Assembly: GCA_009760885.1 (NCBI GenBank)
Contig: CM019714.1
Coordinates: forward strand, 3,521,895-3,585,894
Source: Achatina immaculata
Taxonomy: Eukaryota; Mollusca; Gastropoda; Stylommatophora; Achatinidae
Length of the DNA stretch: 64,000 nucleotides
Reading direction: 5' to 3'
The notes beneath the pieces are model-generated. The model was not told where the DNA came from. It saw only the letters and a program-made list of their open reading frames with translations, and did not search any database. Made by a program: the position numbers and the translations under genes. The stretch's first letter is position 1; the number at the start of each line of letters is the position of its first letter. Positions 22,201 through 34,200 of this stretch are shown here, piece by piece.

Positions 22201-25200
22201 GAACTGGTAATATATGGTGTCTATATAAGAACTGGTAATGTATGATGTCTGTATAAGAACTGGTAATATTTGGTGTCTATATAAGAACTGGTAATATATG
22301 GTGTCTGTATAAGAACTGGTAATGTATGATGTCTGTATAAGAACTGGTAATATTTGGTGTCTGTATAAGAACTGGTAATGTTTATTGTCTCTGTGGGAAC
22401 TGGTAGTTTTGGTGTGTGTATTTAAGCTGATAATGCTGATCTCTGCATATGGGTTGGCAGTGCTTGGCATTTGTGTGACTTGAACATTTTGGTTTCTGTG
22501 AACTTTGGATACACTATGCTTGATATATTGTGTTAGCTGTAACAACTAATCAGGCCTGTGTTGAAAGTATAAAATATGTGAGATGTAGATAATATCATTC
22601 ATTCATTCATTTGCATGTCCCCTGCAGAACTTTTGCCTCCCAAACAGCACTCCTGTAGGCCTTTCGGTTGTGAGCAAGATGGCCTGCTGCTGCTGCATCC
22701 ATTTGCAGATCGTCAACGATGTCGTGCAGCCATCTTCGTTTTGGTCTTCCTCTCTTTCTTTTTCCCATTATGTATCCTTCCAATATGGTCTTCTCTAAAT
22801 TATCATGACGTTTAATGTGTCCAAAATATTGAAGTTTTCTCTCTTTAATCCTCTTTACTAGCCAGCCTTCTTCAATATTAAGCTCTTGTAGTATAGATAT
22901 ATTTGTTCTTTTTTGTGTCCATGATATTTGGAGAACTCTTCTGTAGCATTTACATTCAAAGGCATTTATGTGTTTCTCAGCTGTTTTGTTAAGTGTCTAG
23001 GTCTCACAGGCGTATGTAGATAATATAGAATCACAATATTTTGGGTTCTTTTTATGATATCTGGACTTTGTTATCATGATGTCTGGGTCTCTATATTTAA
23101 AGGGTAAAGCAGATATGAAGTGTCATGTAAAAAAACATTTTTTTCGTGTAGGAAATGATATGGATCTTTAAGTTTCATTGATGTAGGAAAGCCCAGGCCA
23201 AATCGGCATTTATGAAAATGAAAAATATACTGTCCAAAAAAGAAATGCATAACTACTGATGACCCAAATTTTAGCCATAACTTTGATATTCTATAGATTT
23301 TTAAATTGAATGAATAACATTTTCAAATTGAACACAATAATACCTAAGGATTTAAACACTCACTTGACAGTTTCTTGCATCTATATGATGAGAATTTGTT
23401 AGTCCCAGGGGTTCTCAAGTTAGTATGGTGTCTGGCTTCCACTTGCTTCGATTAGTGACTGACATCTCCTGGGCATAGATGCGATCTGATGTACACCTGT
23501 GGGATGGCTGCCCACTCTTCCTGGAGTGCCTGCCAAAGATCATGACGATTGGCTGGAGAAACGTTTCGGTGACAAACATGTCTTTGCAGCTCATCCCATA
23601 GGTTCTTGATCGGATTCATGTCTGGAGACAGGGGTAGCCAGGGAAGGGTGAGAATGTTGTTGGAAGTCAGGAACTGTGTGGTGAACTGGGCAGAATGGGG
23701 GTCTGGTGTTGTCCTGTTGAAACACAGACCTTTGCGCACCCAAAAATAGAAGGACATGGGGTTTTATAATTTCATTGATGTATCGTTGCACATTCAAACC
23801 TCATTCATTCTGCACCTTTGGACTCCTTCCATTGAAATTGATCATTCCCCATACCATTACACCTCCACCATGCGACGGAGTTTAATCAGTGAAATTTTGG
23901 GCAAAACGTTCATATGGCCTACGGTAGACCTTTCTCTGCATATCATGGCGGTGCAACAAAAAGGAAGACTCGTCACTAAACCAGACACATCTTTATTGAT
24001 TGTCAGTTGTCCAGGGCTGATGCTGGTTGGCCCAAACAAGTTGATTTTGGCGATGGCGTCATTAAGACAGGACCTTGGTGAGGTCGTTATGCCACCAGTC
24101 CAGCTTCATACAATCTGTTCCGGATGGTTTGATCAGACACATGACGTCCTGCAACAATGACTAAGCACTTGAGGAAACTGTTGTAAACCTGTTTCTGAGG
24201 TGATGAACCAGAATAAAATGATCAAGAGCTGCTGTTGTCACCATGGGTCATCCACTGCGGTGCCGGTCTTCAACTGAGCCAGTGACTTGGAAGTGGTGCC
24301 AAAGTCAACTTGGTATTCTGCTGCATGTTTGAATGCCTGGCAACCTGACTTTGACTTACACCTGCTTGCAGGCGACCAATAGCAATGTTTCGTAAATTTT
24401 GCAATAGATGCACCATAATTGTCTGCTTGAAATTTAACTGAATTTGCTTGTGTAACCTCATCCTTTTATAGGGTTTCATTTGCATGGGAAGTGAGTTGTG
24501 CTTACCACAAAAATCACGACTTTTCCATAAACACAACGTGAGTTACAGTAAAATAAAAATGCGTGATTAGCAGTGGCAGCTACATGAGAACAGCAAAATT
24601 CATGCTAAATCATGGACCTGATATCTAGGTGACAATTTTTGGTTTGGATTGAGATACCTGGGAAAAAATTTTTTGTCATAACATATAAAAAATGAAACTT
24701 ATATAAGCTGTGTTTCTTTTTTTTGCACAGTATATCTCTCTCTCTGAACCTTAAGTGCCCAGGGCACATGGGGCTTCCGCTAGGGCTTTCCACAAATGCC
24801 TGTCCTTCGCCTTTTTTTCTGCTCTTGCCCAGGTGAGCCCTCTATTGCTCACATCCTTTCTGTTGTTCTTCGCCATGTCTCTTTTGGTCTACCCTTACTT
24901 CTGTTCCCCTGTGGTGTCCATCTTAGTGCTATTTTTTGTAGTGAGTTGTCAGTCATTCGGAGCACATGTCCCAACCATCGCCATCGTCTTTCCTCAATAA
25001 TTGTTGTCAGTGGTTTCATCTGCATTTCTGCTAATAAGATGTTATTTCTTATGGTGTTTGGCCAAAATATTTTTCTAATTCTTCGTAAACATTTAGTCTG
25101 GAAAGAATTCAACTTGTTTTCTATGGTTTTGGTGATTTTCCAGCATTCACTTCCATAGAGTAGTACACTTAGAACATTACTCTTGAATATCCTGATTTTT

Positions 25201-28200
25201 ATATTTATGCTTAGTTTATTTGATTTCCATATATTCTGCAGCATTGCAAAAGCCTGGTTTGCTCTAGTAAGTCTGCTGTTGATGTCCTCTGCACAGTATA
25301 TACTGTGCAATAAAGTTCTGTCGATGAATGCCAGAGAGAGAATTATTCGGTGTTACATTGAACCCATCTTATTATATGGAAGTGAAGTATTTACTGTAAC
25401 AAAGAGCATTCAAAATTAATGGAAGCAGGTAGTAAAGAGGATTAAACAGAGAAAACTTGAATATTTTGGACACATTAAATGTCATGAGAATTTAGAGAAG
25501 ACTGTCTTGGAAGGGTACATAATGGGGTAAAAGAAAGAGAGGAAGAGCAAGGCGAAGATGGCTGCAAGATGTTGATAATCTACAAATGGATGCATGAGCA
25601 GCAGGGTATCTTGCTTACAACCAAGAGGCCTACAGGAGAACTGTTAGGGAGGCAAAGTTCTGCAAAGGACATGCAGATGACTGACTGAGTGGAGATGTGG
25701 TTCCTAAGAAAAATGATACCATGGAAGGCCAAGAAAACAAATGAAGAAGTTCTAATGGAGGCTGGCCAAAAGAGAAAAATTATGGCAAAATTCAGAACAT
25801 GACAGTCCAGATTTGTAGGACATGTTTTAAGAAGAGACAAACTGAACACCTAGTGACAACAGGAAAACTGGAGGAAAAAAGGGACAGAGGTAGAAAAAGA
25901 AAGAAGATACTTAATGGACTAAAAAGAATGGCACAGAGGGCGCTCCAGAACACCTCTTATAGAAAGAGCAAAGGGTAGATGGTTGTGGAAATCAGTGACA
26001 GTCATTATCCGACCGGCATGGACCAGAGAGAGAGAGAAAGATGTAGGTAAAGCTAACAGTAGTGGATATGAGGCTTTTTCTTGCCAGTCTCATTATTTGT
26101 TATCATTTCTGTGCTGCCACATATGTCTATATGTCTACAGCCTCATAATTTGCACATTTTATTTTACTGTATATTTTGTCTGCAAATCTTATCTTTGCTC
26201 TTTGTACAAGTACTACAAGAAAAATGAATACACACTAGAAAACTTTTATTAGCCATATATTTTCCAGATTTTTAATATTCAGATTTTGTAATGAAAGAAA
26301 ATGCTTACTTTTATAAATGTTGCAGTAAAATTTAATATAACCTAAAAAAAAATTTTTTTTTCATTTGTATTTTGCTTCTGGCCATGTTTTGTGGTGGTCA
26401 GCGAGTAGAGGTGGTAAATATTTGCTTTGATGTCCTCTTTTCATTGCTGAAGTGTCTTGGTGGAAGTATCTTTGCACCACAGTTTTAAGGGAAGAAGTCA
26501 AGATGAGAATCAAGGAAGTGACATGTTCCAACCTAATTGTTGGGATGTTGCTAACTGTTTATTAACTGTCATAACATAGTTTTCAGCTCATCGGGAAGTT
26601 GTGAATAACACCATTGAAGGCTTCCCATGCTAGCTTCTCATTCATCTGAAGAAATGAATCAGAGTTTTTGTCCTTGACCAGTTCATGAATCTGTGAGCTG
26701 ACAAAGATTCCTTCCTTGTTATTAACATCAGTCAGTCACTGACATTTTCTGATCAGGTGCTAGAATGCCTTTCCTTTCTGAGTCAACCTCTTGACAAAGT
26801 TCTTCATTAGCCCTAGTTTAATATGGAAAGAATGATTATGTTCTGGTTGGTCATCTAGAGGATTTTGTTGGACGTTCTTATTTCCAAGCTCCAGTATTTT
26901 CCTCTAAGACCAGATTTTTCTTTTCTAGTGTGAAGTTCTTGACTATCCCCCTCATAGAGAAAATGACAATACTTGGTGTATGCTAACTAATCTGTGTAAG
27001 ACTGCAAGAACCTTCAGGTCTTCTCATATCTGCTGCTGATGGTCTTCATATTTAATGGCTTCAAGAAGTATTTTTTATACTTTTATAGGCCTCTTTCATG
27101 TGTGCAGCATGACCTAGAGGAGTGTTTCCTAACCTTTTTGGATTATTGCCCCACCTGAACCCTCAAAGATTTTGATGCGTCCCCCCCTTTCCCCCACAGA
27201 ATAATAATAAACCAAGTTCTGAAAAAGTATCATCATCACCTTTCACATTCCTTGAGAGCACAGGCCATGGATAAAGGCTCTCCGTGGGGGGTGATAACGC
27301 TCGATAAGGTAATCAGCGACCCATATCCGATATGCCAGTGTCAGGGTTAGTGACCCATAGCTGACCAAGACCCTGTTCCACCTCTCCTTGGTACCCCCAG
27401 TAACAGGCACAGCCTGGCTAGCGGGCCAGGGATTGCCATAGTCCCCATGGTTGTAGAGTCAGCTAAAGAACCGTTGCACCCCCCTGCTTTTCAGCTGTAC
27501 TGCGGGACTGAAAAAGTAGCTACCATAACCTGCTCCCACGCCAATACGATGCTGTGCCTCAACATCTCTACAGCATCGGCTGCAAAGAACAATAGCTTGC
27601 AGTTACAGGAAGTTCGTACAAGTACAAGTACAAAGGCTCCCCAGTCATCCCTATTCTTGGAATTATTCTCTACTTCCTTCCATGTGTATCCCTTGTCTCT
27701 GAGCACTGTCATAATTTCTCTTCTCCAAGTAAGTCTAGGTCTTCCTCATTTTCCGTTTCCTTGAGGATTCCATGTCAGTGCTTGTCTTTGCTATGCTGGT
27801 GTCGGGTTTCCTCAGAGTGTGACCAATCCACCTCCACTTCCTAGACATAATTTGTAGGTTCATGTCCTGCCCTTTCCTAGACCTCCTCATTCCTGATCTT
27901 GTCCTGTAAATCCTCCTCAAGCAGTAGTTCATGAATGTTTGTATCTTCTGTTTTACTGTCTTGGTTTTAACCCATGTCTCCAAACCATATAGCAAGACAG
28001 TCTTTACATTTGTATTGAAAAGCTTAAGTTTGATCCTTTTTTGATGTTCTTAGATGACCATGTTTTGTTAAGTTGGATAAATGCTGTCCTGGCCTTGGTT
28101 ATTCTAGCTTTAACATCCTTTTACATTCCCCCATATTTATATATGCATACGAAAGCTGGAAATCAACTAAAGAAATAGACAAGAAATTAGACTCTTTTGA

Positions 28201-31200
28201 AAACAAATACCTAAGGAAAATACTTGGTATAAAGTGGAACGAATTCAAGAACAATGCAGAGATAAGACAGATGAGCAAACAACAACCCATCTCATGGGTG
28301 ATCAGAAAAATAAGATGGACATATGTAGGCCATGTGATGAGAAGAAACAATTAGAGAGTTCCAAAACAAGCTATCAAGTGGAGCACAAAAGGCAAAAGAA
28401 AAAGAGGTCGACCGCGTGAACGCTAAAGAGGACATTGTTAAGAGAAGCCAGTTTAGTGGGCATAATATCCCTTGATGAGGTTGAAAGATTCGCTGAGAAC
28501 AGGAAAACTTGGCAGACAACTATGTGAGCCCTATGTGATGTTTAAGATGTAAGATATTTATCCACCATGCTGCCTAAATATGTGAAATACTTTACTTCCT
28601 CAGTTGGCACTCCCTCAATTACTATGAGCCTATTGCTTGCACTATTATTTTTCATTATCTTTGTTTTTTATCTGTTAATATATAGTCCCAGTTTAGCTGA
28701 ATTGTTGCTTATGATCTGAAGTTTCTCTTGCATTTGTGTGTGACTGTGTGCCAGAAGTGCCACTGTTATACAAAATCTGTTTCACCACATCATCTGCAAA
28801 GTCAAGATCTTCCAATTGGTTCCATGGAGCCCATTGTATCCCATTTCTTTTTCTTAATGTGGTAGTTTTCATGATCCACTCAATTGCTAGAAGAAATAGA
28901 AATGGTGATAGCAAACATCTCTGCTGCACGCCTGTTTCCACTTTAAAACTTTCTGTGAGAGTTCCTCCATGTGCGATTCTACAAGTTGTTCTTTCATTTA
29001 CAGTCTTTATAAGGTTTGTTATCTTGGCTGGGATACCATAGTGTTCCAGTAGTTTCCATAGCATTCATGATCTAAACTATCAAATGAATGTAACTAATGG
29101 CGAAGAATTCTACTCCATTGACCGTTCTATTATTATTTGCATTGTAGCAATGTGGTCAGTACAGGGTCTTCCTTGCCTGAAATCTGCTTGCTTTTCTCTT
29201 AGTTTACTATCTCTTTCTGTCTCTCTCTGAATCTTAAGTGCCCAGGGCACATGGGGCTTCCGCAAGGATCTATGGGAAGATAACAATCACTTACATGATC
29301 CATAGGAAGATAACAATCACTTATATGATCTATAGGAAGATAACAATCACTTACATGATCCATAGAAAGATAACAATCACTTACGTGATCCATAGAAAGA
29401 TAACAATCACTTATATGATCTATAGGAAGATAACAATCACTTACATGATCTATAGAAAGATAACAATCAGTTATATGATCTATAGAAAGATAACAATCAC
29501 TTACATGATCCATAGAAAGATAACAATCACTTATATGATCTATAGGAAGATAACAATCACATACATGATCTATAGAAAAATAACAATCAGTTATATAATC
29601 TATAGAAAGATAACAATCACTTACATGATCCATAGGGGGTGAAGGCACTGTCTGATTAGGCAATCAGCAACCAATAGCTGATATACTAGTGTCAGGTTTA
29701 GTGAACCATAGCTGACTAAGACCCTATCTCTTGGTACCCCCAGTAACAGGCCTAGCCTGGCTAATGGGGCAGGGATCACCATAGTTCCCATAGAAGTGGA
29801 GTCTGCTAATGAAGTATTTCACATCCCCTTCTTTCTAGCTGCACTCCGGGACTTAAAACAGGTTTATAACCCACTCCCAAGCCAATACGATGCTTTGCCT
29901 CAGCACCTTCACAGCATCGGCTGCAATGAACACCAGCTCCCAGTTACAGGGAGATAGCGCAAGACAAGTCAAGTCAAGACATGATTTATAGACTCTCACT
30001 GTTTGAATAAAACACTGAAGGGCACTGACTATCCTTTATTACTCAACCAACCACAGAAATACACAACACATGAATTACAGCAAGTATATGGTACCCAGGG
30101 CTTGTTTTGGTCTCCTAACTTACAACAGAAATAATGGTGAATTGCTGTCTTGATTAAGGAAGTAATTGCACATTTCTGAGATGAAAAGATTACTTCATCA
30201 CACATATAACAGAAATTATCAACACTGTTTAATGCATTTCCACAGCATCTTGAAAATAAAATTAGAAACAGTTTTTAAAATTAATGGCAGTTTCACAAAA
30301 AAAAAAGAAAACAAAGAAAAAAACGACAGGTTAGTGCTAGAACTTCAAACAAAATACAAGAAAACCAAACTCTCATTGAATCACATGCTTGGGCACAGCA
30401 GTGTCAACCTAAATTCTTTGGACTGATAAAACTGAATATCTCTGTAACTCCCAAAATTAGCGCATGATGACGGTAAGAGCTAATGGTTTTTTTTTTTGTT
30501 ATGTTAGAACTAATAAGAGTTGATTATTTTAAAGGCAGAAATAAATTTTGTGTCCACCAGTGATCACACACATTCAAAACTATTCACACGGATGTAAAAA
30601 AATAATCACACAGATGTACAGAATTAATCATATGTACAAAACTAATCACATGCATGCATGTACAAAAATAATCACATACAGAAATAAAAAAAAAATTAAA
30701 GACATGCATGTATAAAAATAACAAAATGGCTGATTTTGTGATTGATTATATTTCTGTGACAGCCTCCCAAAGTGATGTGCAGCACCCGGCTTTATCACCC
30801 AAACATCACGGAAGTTGGAGAGGTGTGTCTCAGTTTACTGCGCCAGAATTCTTATGACAGCTTGGGTAAGACATTCTACTATTTCATGATAATTTAATGC
30901 TTGCATATTCTCATAAAATGTTGTTGTTTCAAGGAAATTTCTACTTAGGAAGGAGTTTTGTTTATAAAATGTGGTGAAGCCAGTCACATGCACTGAAATA
31001 AATGATCTAAAAAAATGATATCACTTATTTATGTGATTTGTGGAGGAATTTGGAGCAATCAAAGATTTGTCAGGCAATCAAGGATGATGATCTTATCTAA
31101 TAATATATATACACAAAAAAGTTCAGCAACAAATGTTTGGAGCTGAATAAAGTTTTGTAAAGTAAATCATGCAAAAATGAAATCTGGTGAAATAAATATT

Positions 31201-34200
31201 TCAACATTCATTTAGTCTCTCTGGGAAGTGACCCATGATTGACCACTCCTTGACAAAACAGAGTACTGGCAAGTTTCCTGAAAATATATACTTCTCTTGA
31301 CTCCAAGGTGTCCAGCAACATCATTTCATGAAGTTCCAGCTTGTAGATTTCCTATGGCATGGACATCTTCATGATTACTCCAAAGATATTTCACTGAGGA
31401 GTTGGCAAATTTGATAAAACTCCCTAGCTCCTCCTTTGGCATGCTGGTGACTCCAGTGCCATCATTGATGTGCTTTTATAGAATTATGGGAGTCCACCAC
31501 TGTAGGTTTCCCACAATTTGACTTCAAGGAAACCCAGAAATATGCATAACTTGGACCCATTTTTGTTCCCATGGTGACACCATTGATTTGGTCAAAGTAT
31601 TCACCATTGAATTCAAAGGAATTTAGGTTGAGCATCAGCTCTGCAAGTCTTATTTTGGTATCAGTGTTAGTAGTGGGGTGAGGGTCTTTATCAAGAAATT
31701 GGTGGAGTGCTAAGAGTCCATCCTCATGGGATGGGGGATAGAGGTGTAAATGAGCAGACATCAAGGAGAAAGATGTGATAGGTGTGGTGCTGGGAGAGTT
31801 TGATCACATCAAAAGTTGTTAAGGCGTGGTTGGTATCTTTCAAATAAAAGGGCAATTTGAGTAGTAGCAGCTGGAAAATGCTGTCCAAAAAGTCAGAAAT
31901 GTGCTCCGTGGGGCATGAACATGCTGATACAATATACAAAATACCCTAACCGTAAACCTAAAACACAAACTCACATACATAAGGTACAATAGTACTATTA
32001 TGCAAAAACATTACCCCAGTAAAAAAAAAATTACCAGCAAGTGAACACTTAAAAAAAAAAAAGAGCCATCCTGGCATGTTACATTGTGGAGATACTCGAA
32101 GGTTATTAACCATTATTGCCGTACAAAGCCGGCATATAAATATTAAACAAGCTACACAACCACTTCATTCCCATAGTAAGACACAAATAAGGAAACAGTA
32201 CAACACTAATGTGAACAAAAGCAATTGTCTTTCTTACCTTACTGAAGAAATAACATTGTCACTATTATAGGTTCTAAGGACTGTAATGGCCGGAGGTGGG
32301 GTGGAAGATAAGCTCTCCACTCCAATTAAATGTCTCCAAGGCATGCGTCTTAAATAGCCTCTGACAGTCTAAGTCCAGCTCCTGGTCTTCTTGTGGCAGA
32401 ACTGTTTAAACTGACAGGAGAAGGGGTGAAGGCGAGTATCTGGTGCCTGAAAACCAGACGCTTCGGGTAGATGAGACTTGTTAGGCTTGGTTGGTTGCTC
32501 CATATAGGAGGAGGAAAACTCTGATTTCAAACCCATTGCTGTCTTGTAGGGTAGGCTCTGGCCAGAGTCAAAGGCTAGTGGAGTAAACCATAAACAAACC
32601 GGTGGAAGGCAAGGGGGAAACCAATACTGTACATTCCCAAGAACAATCATGACAATCCACAATTCTTTAAATCATAACGACGTTAATGGGGGTTCCAGTT
32701 GAACCACCTCGTCCAGTAGGGACCATCACATGCGACAGGTGATACCAGATCATCATCCAACTACTGTACGCAAAGAAATCACAAGTAACGCCACAGTAAT
32801 TACAACATGGAACTTTAGAACGCTAACAGAACTTGGAAAACATCGAACAATAAATGAAAAGAATGGAAATTAACATCCTTGGTTTATGTGACATGACTGG
32901 AGCAGGAAGCAGAGATCATAAAGACTTCAAAATAATATATTCAGGGGGAAACCAGTGTAGAAACGGACTTGGCATAATATTGGATAAGAAGACAGCAAGA
33001 ACCATGAAAGGTTTCTGTTGCATGTCAGACAAAGTGTTAATGGCTAAATTACAAGGCCACCCAATAGACACAAATCTCATCCAGGTATACACACCAGCTT
33101 CAGAAAGCTCTGATGATGAGTCACAAGTATGCCACAGGAAGAGCTGAAAAAATTTATTGAATTTGCAAACTCACTCAGTAATAACATAAAATTCACTTAT
33201 GAAATTTCTGACAAGTCTGTAAACTTTTTAGACATTAAAATTTTTATTGGCACAAACAGGCTTGTCACTTCTGTATTTTACAAGCCCACCAACAGCCACA
33301 ACTATTTGCTTTACACCTCCTCCCATTCTGTAAGAGCTCTATCCCATACTCCCAACTCCTCCGTCTTCACCACATATGTCAGGATAATTTGGACTTTATA
33401 GATTAGCCCAACAAGTTATTAGAATTTTTCCGTCATCACCACTACCCAGAAAAGGTCCTTCGTGAAGCCTTCATCTGTATCCAACTAGCGAACCGCAAAG
33501 AAGTATTCAGGAAAAAGCCTGTCACTCCATCTGACAAAGTTAAGTTAGTACTGCCTTTCCTCCCGCATGGTCAGATGGTTAAGAAAATTCTTTATTGTCA
33601 TCTGCCGCTAATCCAACTCAACCGCAGCACTCGCGACATTTTTCTGATCCACCCCTATTGGCATACAAACGTGAGCCATACTTTAAGGACATCCTCGTCC
33701 ACAGCCACTTGAAGCAGAGCTTTACATATGTTGGCATTAGAAAGTGTTACTGCCCCCACTGCATTACCTGCCCGGTAGTCTGGGAAACAAAAATGATCAC
33801 CTTTCCCAAAACTATCCTCACTCTTCATGAGGGATTCACATGCGAGTCCCGCAGTGTGATATATGTCATCATTTGCAAAAGATGCAGGATAACATATATT
33901 GGTGAGACTGGCCTCAGATTAGAAGGCCGCATGCAAAAACATCTGTACGACATCACCCAGCATGCTTCAAAACCAGTCCCAAATAATTTCAGTGGCCCCA
34001 ACCACAGAGGCAAATCTGATTTTCTGGTAACAGCCATCAAACAATGTCACACAGATGACACAAGCCGCCTGGTGCTTGAGAACTGCTGCATTCAAAATTA
34101 TGGGATGCTGGAACCACATGGGTTAAACTCGCTGTTCCGCTATACTTAACATTCTCTTCAATATCATAGTACCTGCCCACTAAGCTCCATCCCCTTCTTA

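Noticed and set aside
21862..22545. 227-codon - strand open frame with [17 protein letters not shown] repeats
   Set aside because: It lies in the 28-bp minisatellite. Three units equal 84 bases, so an open frame repeats by arithmetic. No domain, and it is antisense in an intron.
27117..27205. hAT-like terminal sequence (GTTTCCTAACCTTTTTGG)
   Set aside because: Only one end-like motif is visible, with no opposite end or duplication.
29268..29634. CRISPR-like regular direct repeats
   Set aside because: Units are contiguous with no unique spacers, and the DNA is eukaryotic. The same holds for the other arrays.
29199..29663. Repeat proteins on both strands ([10 protein letters not shown] and [10 protein letters not shown])
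   Set aside because: The 30-bp array is divisible by three and stop-free on both strands. No independent coding sign.
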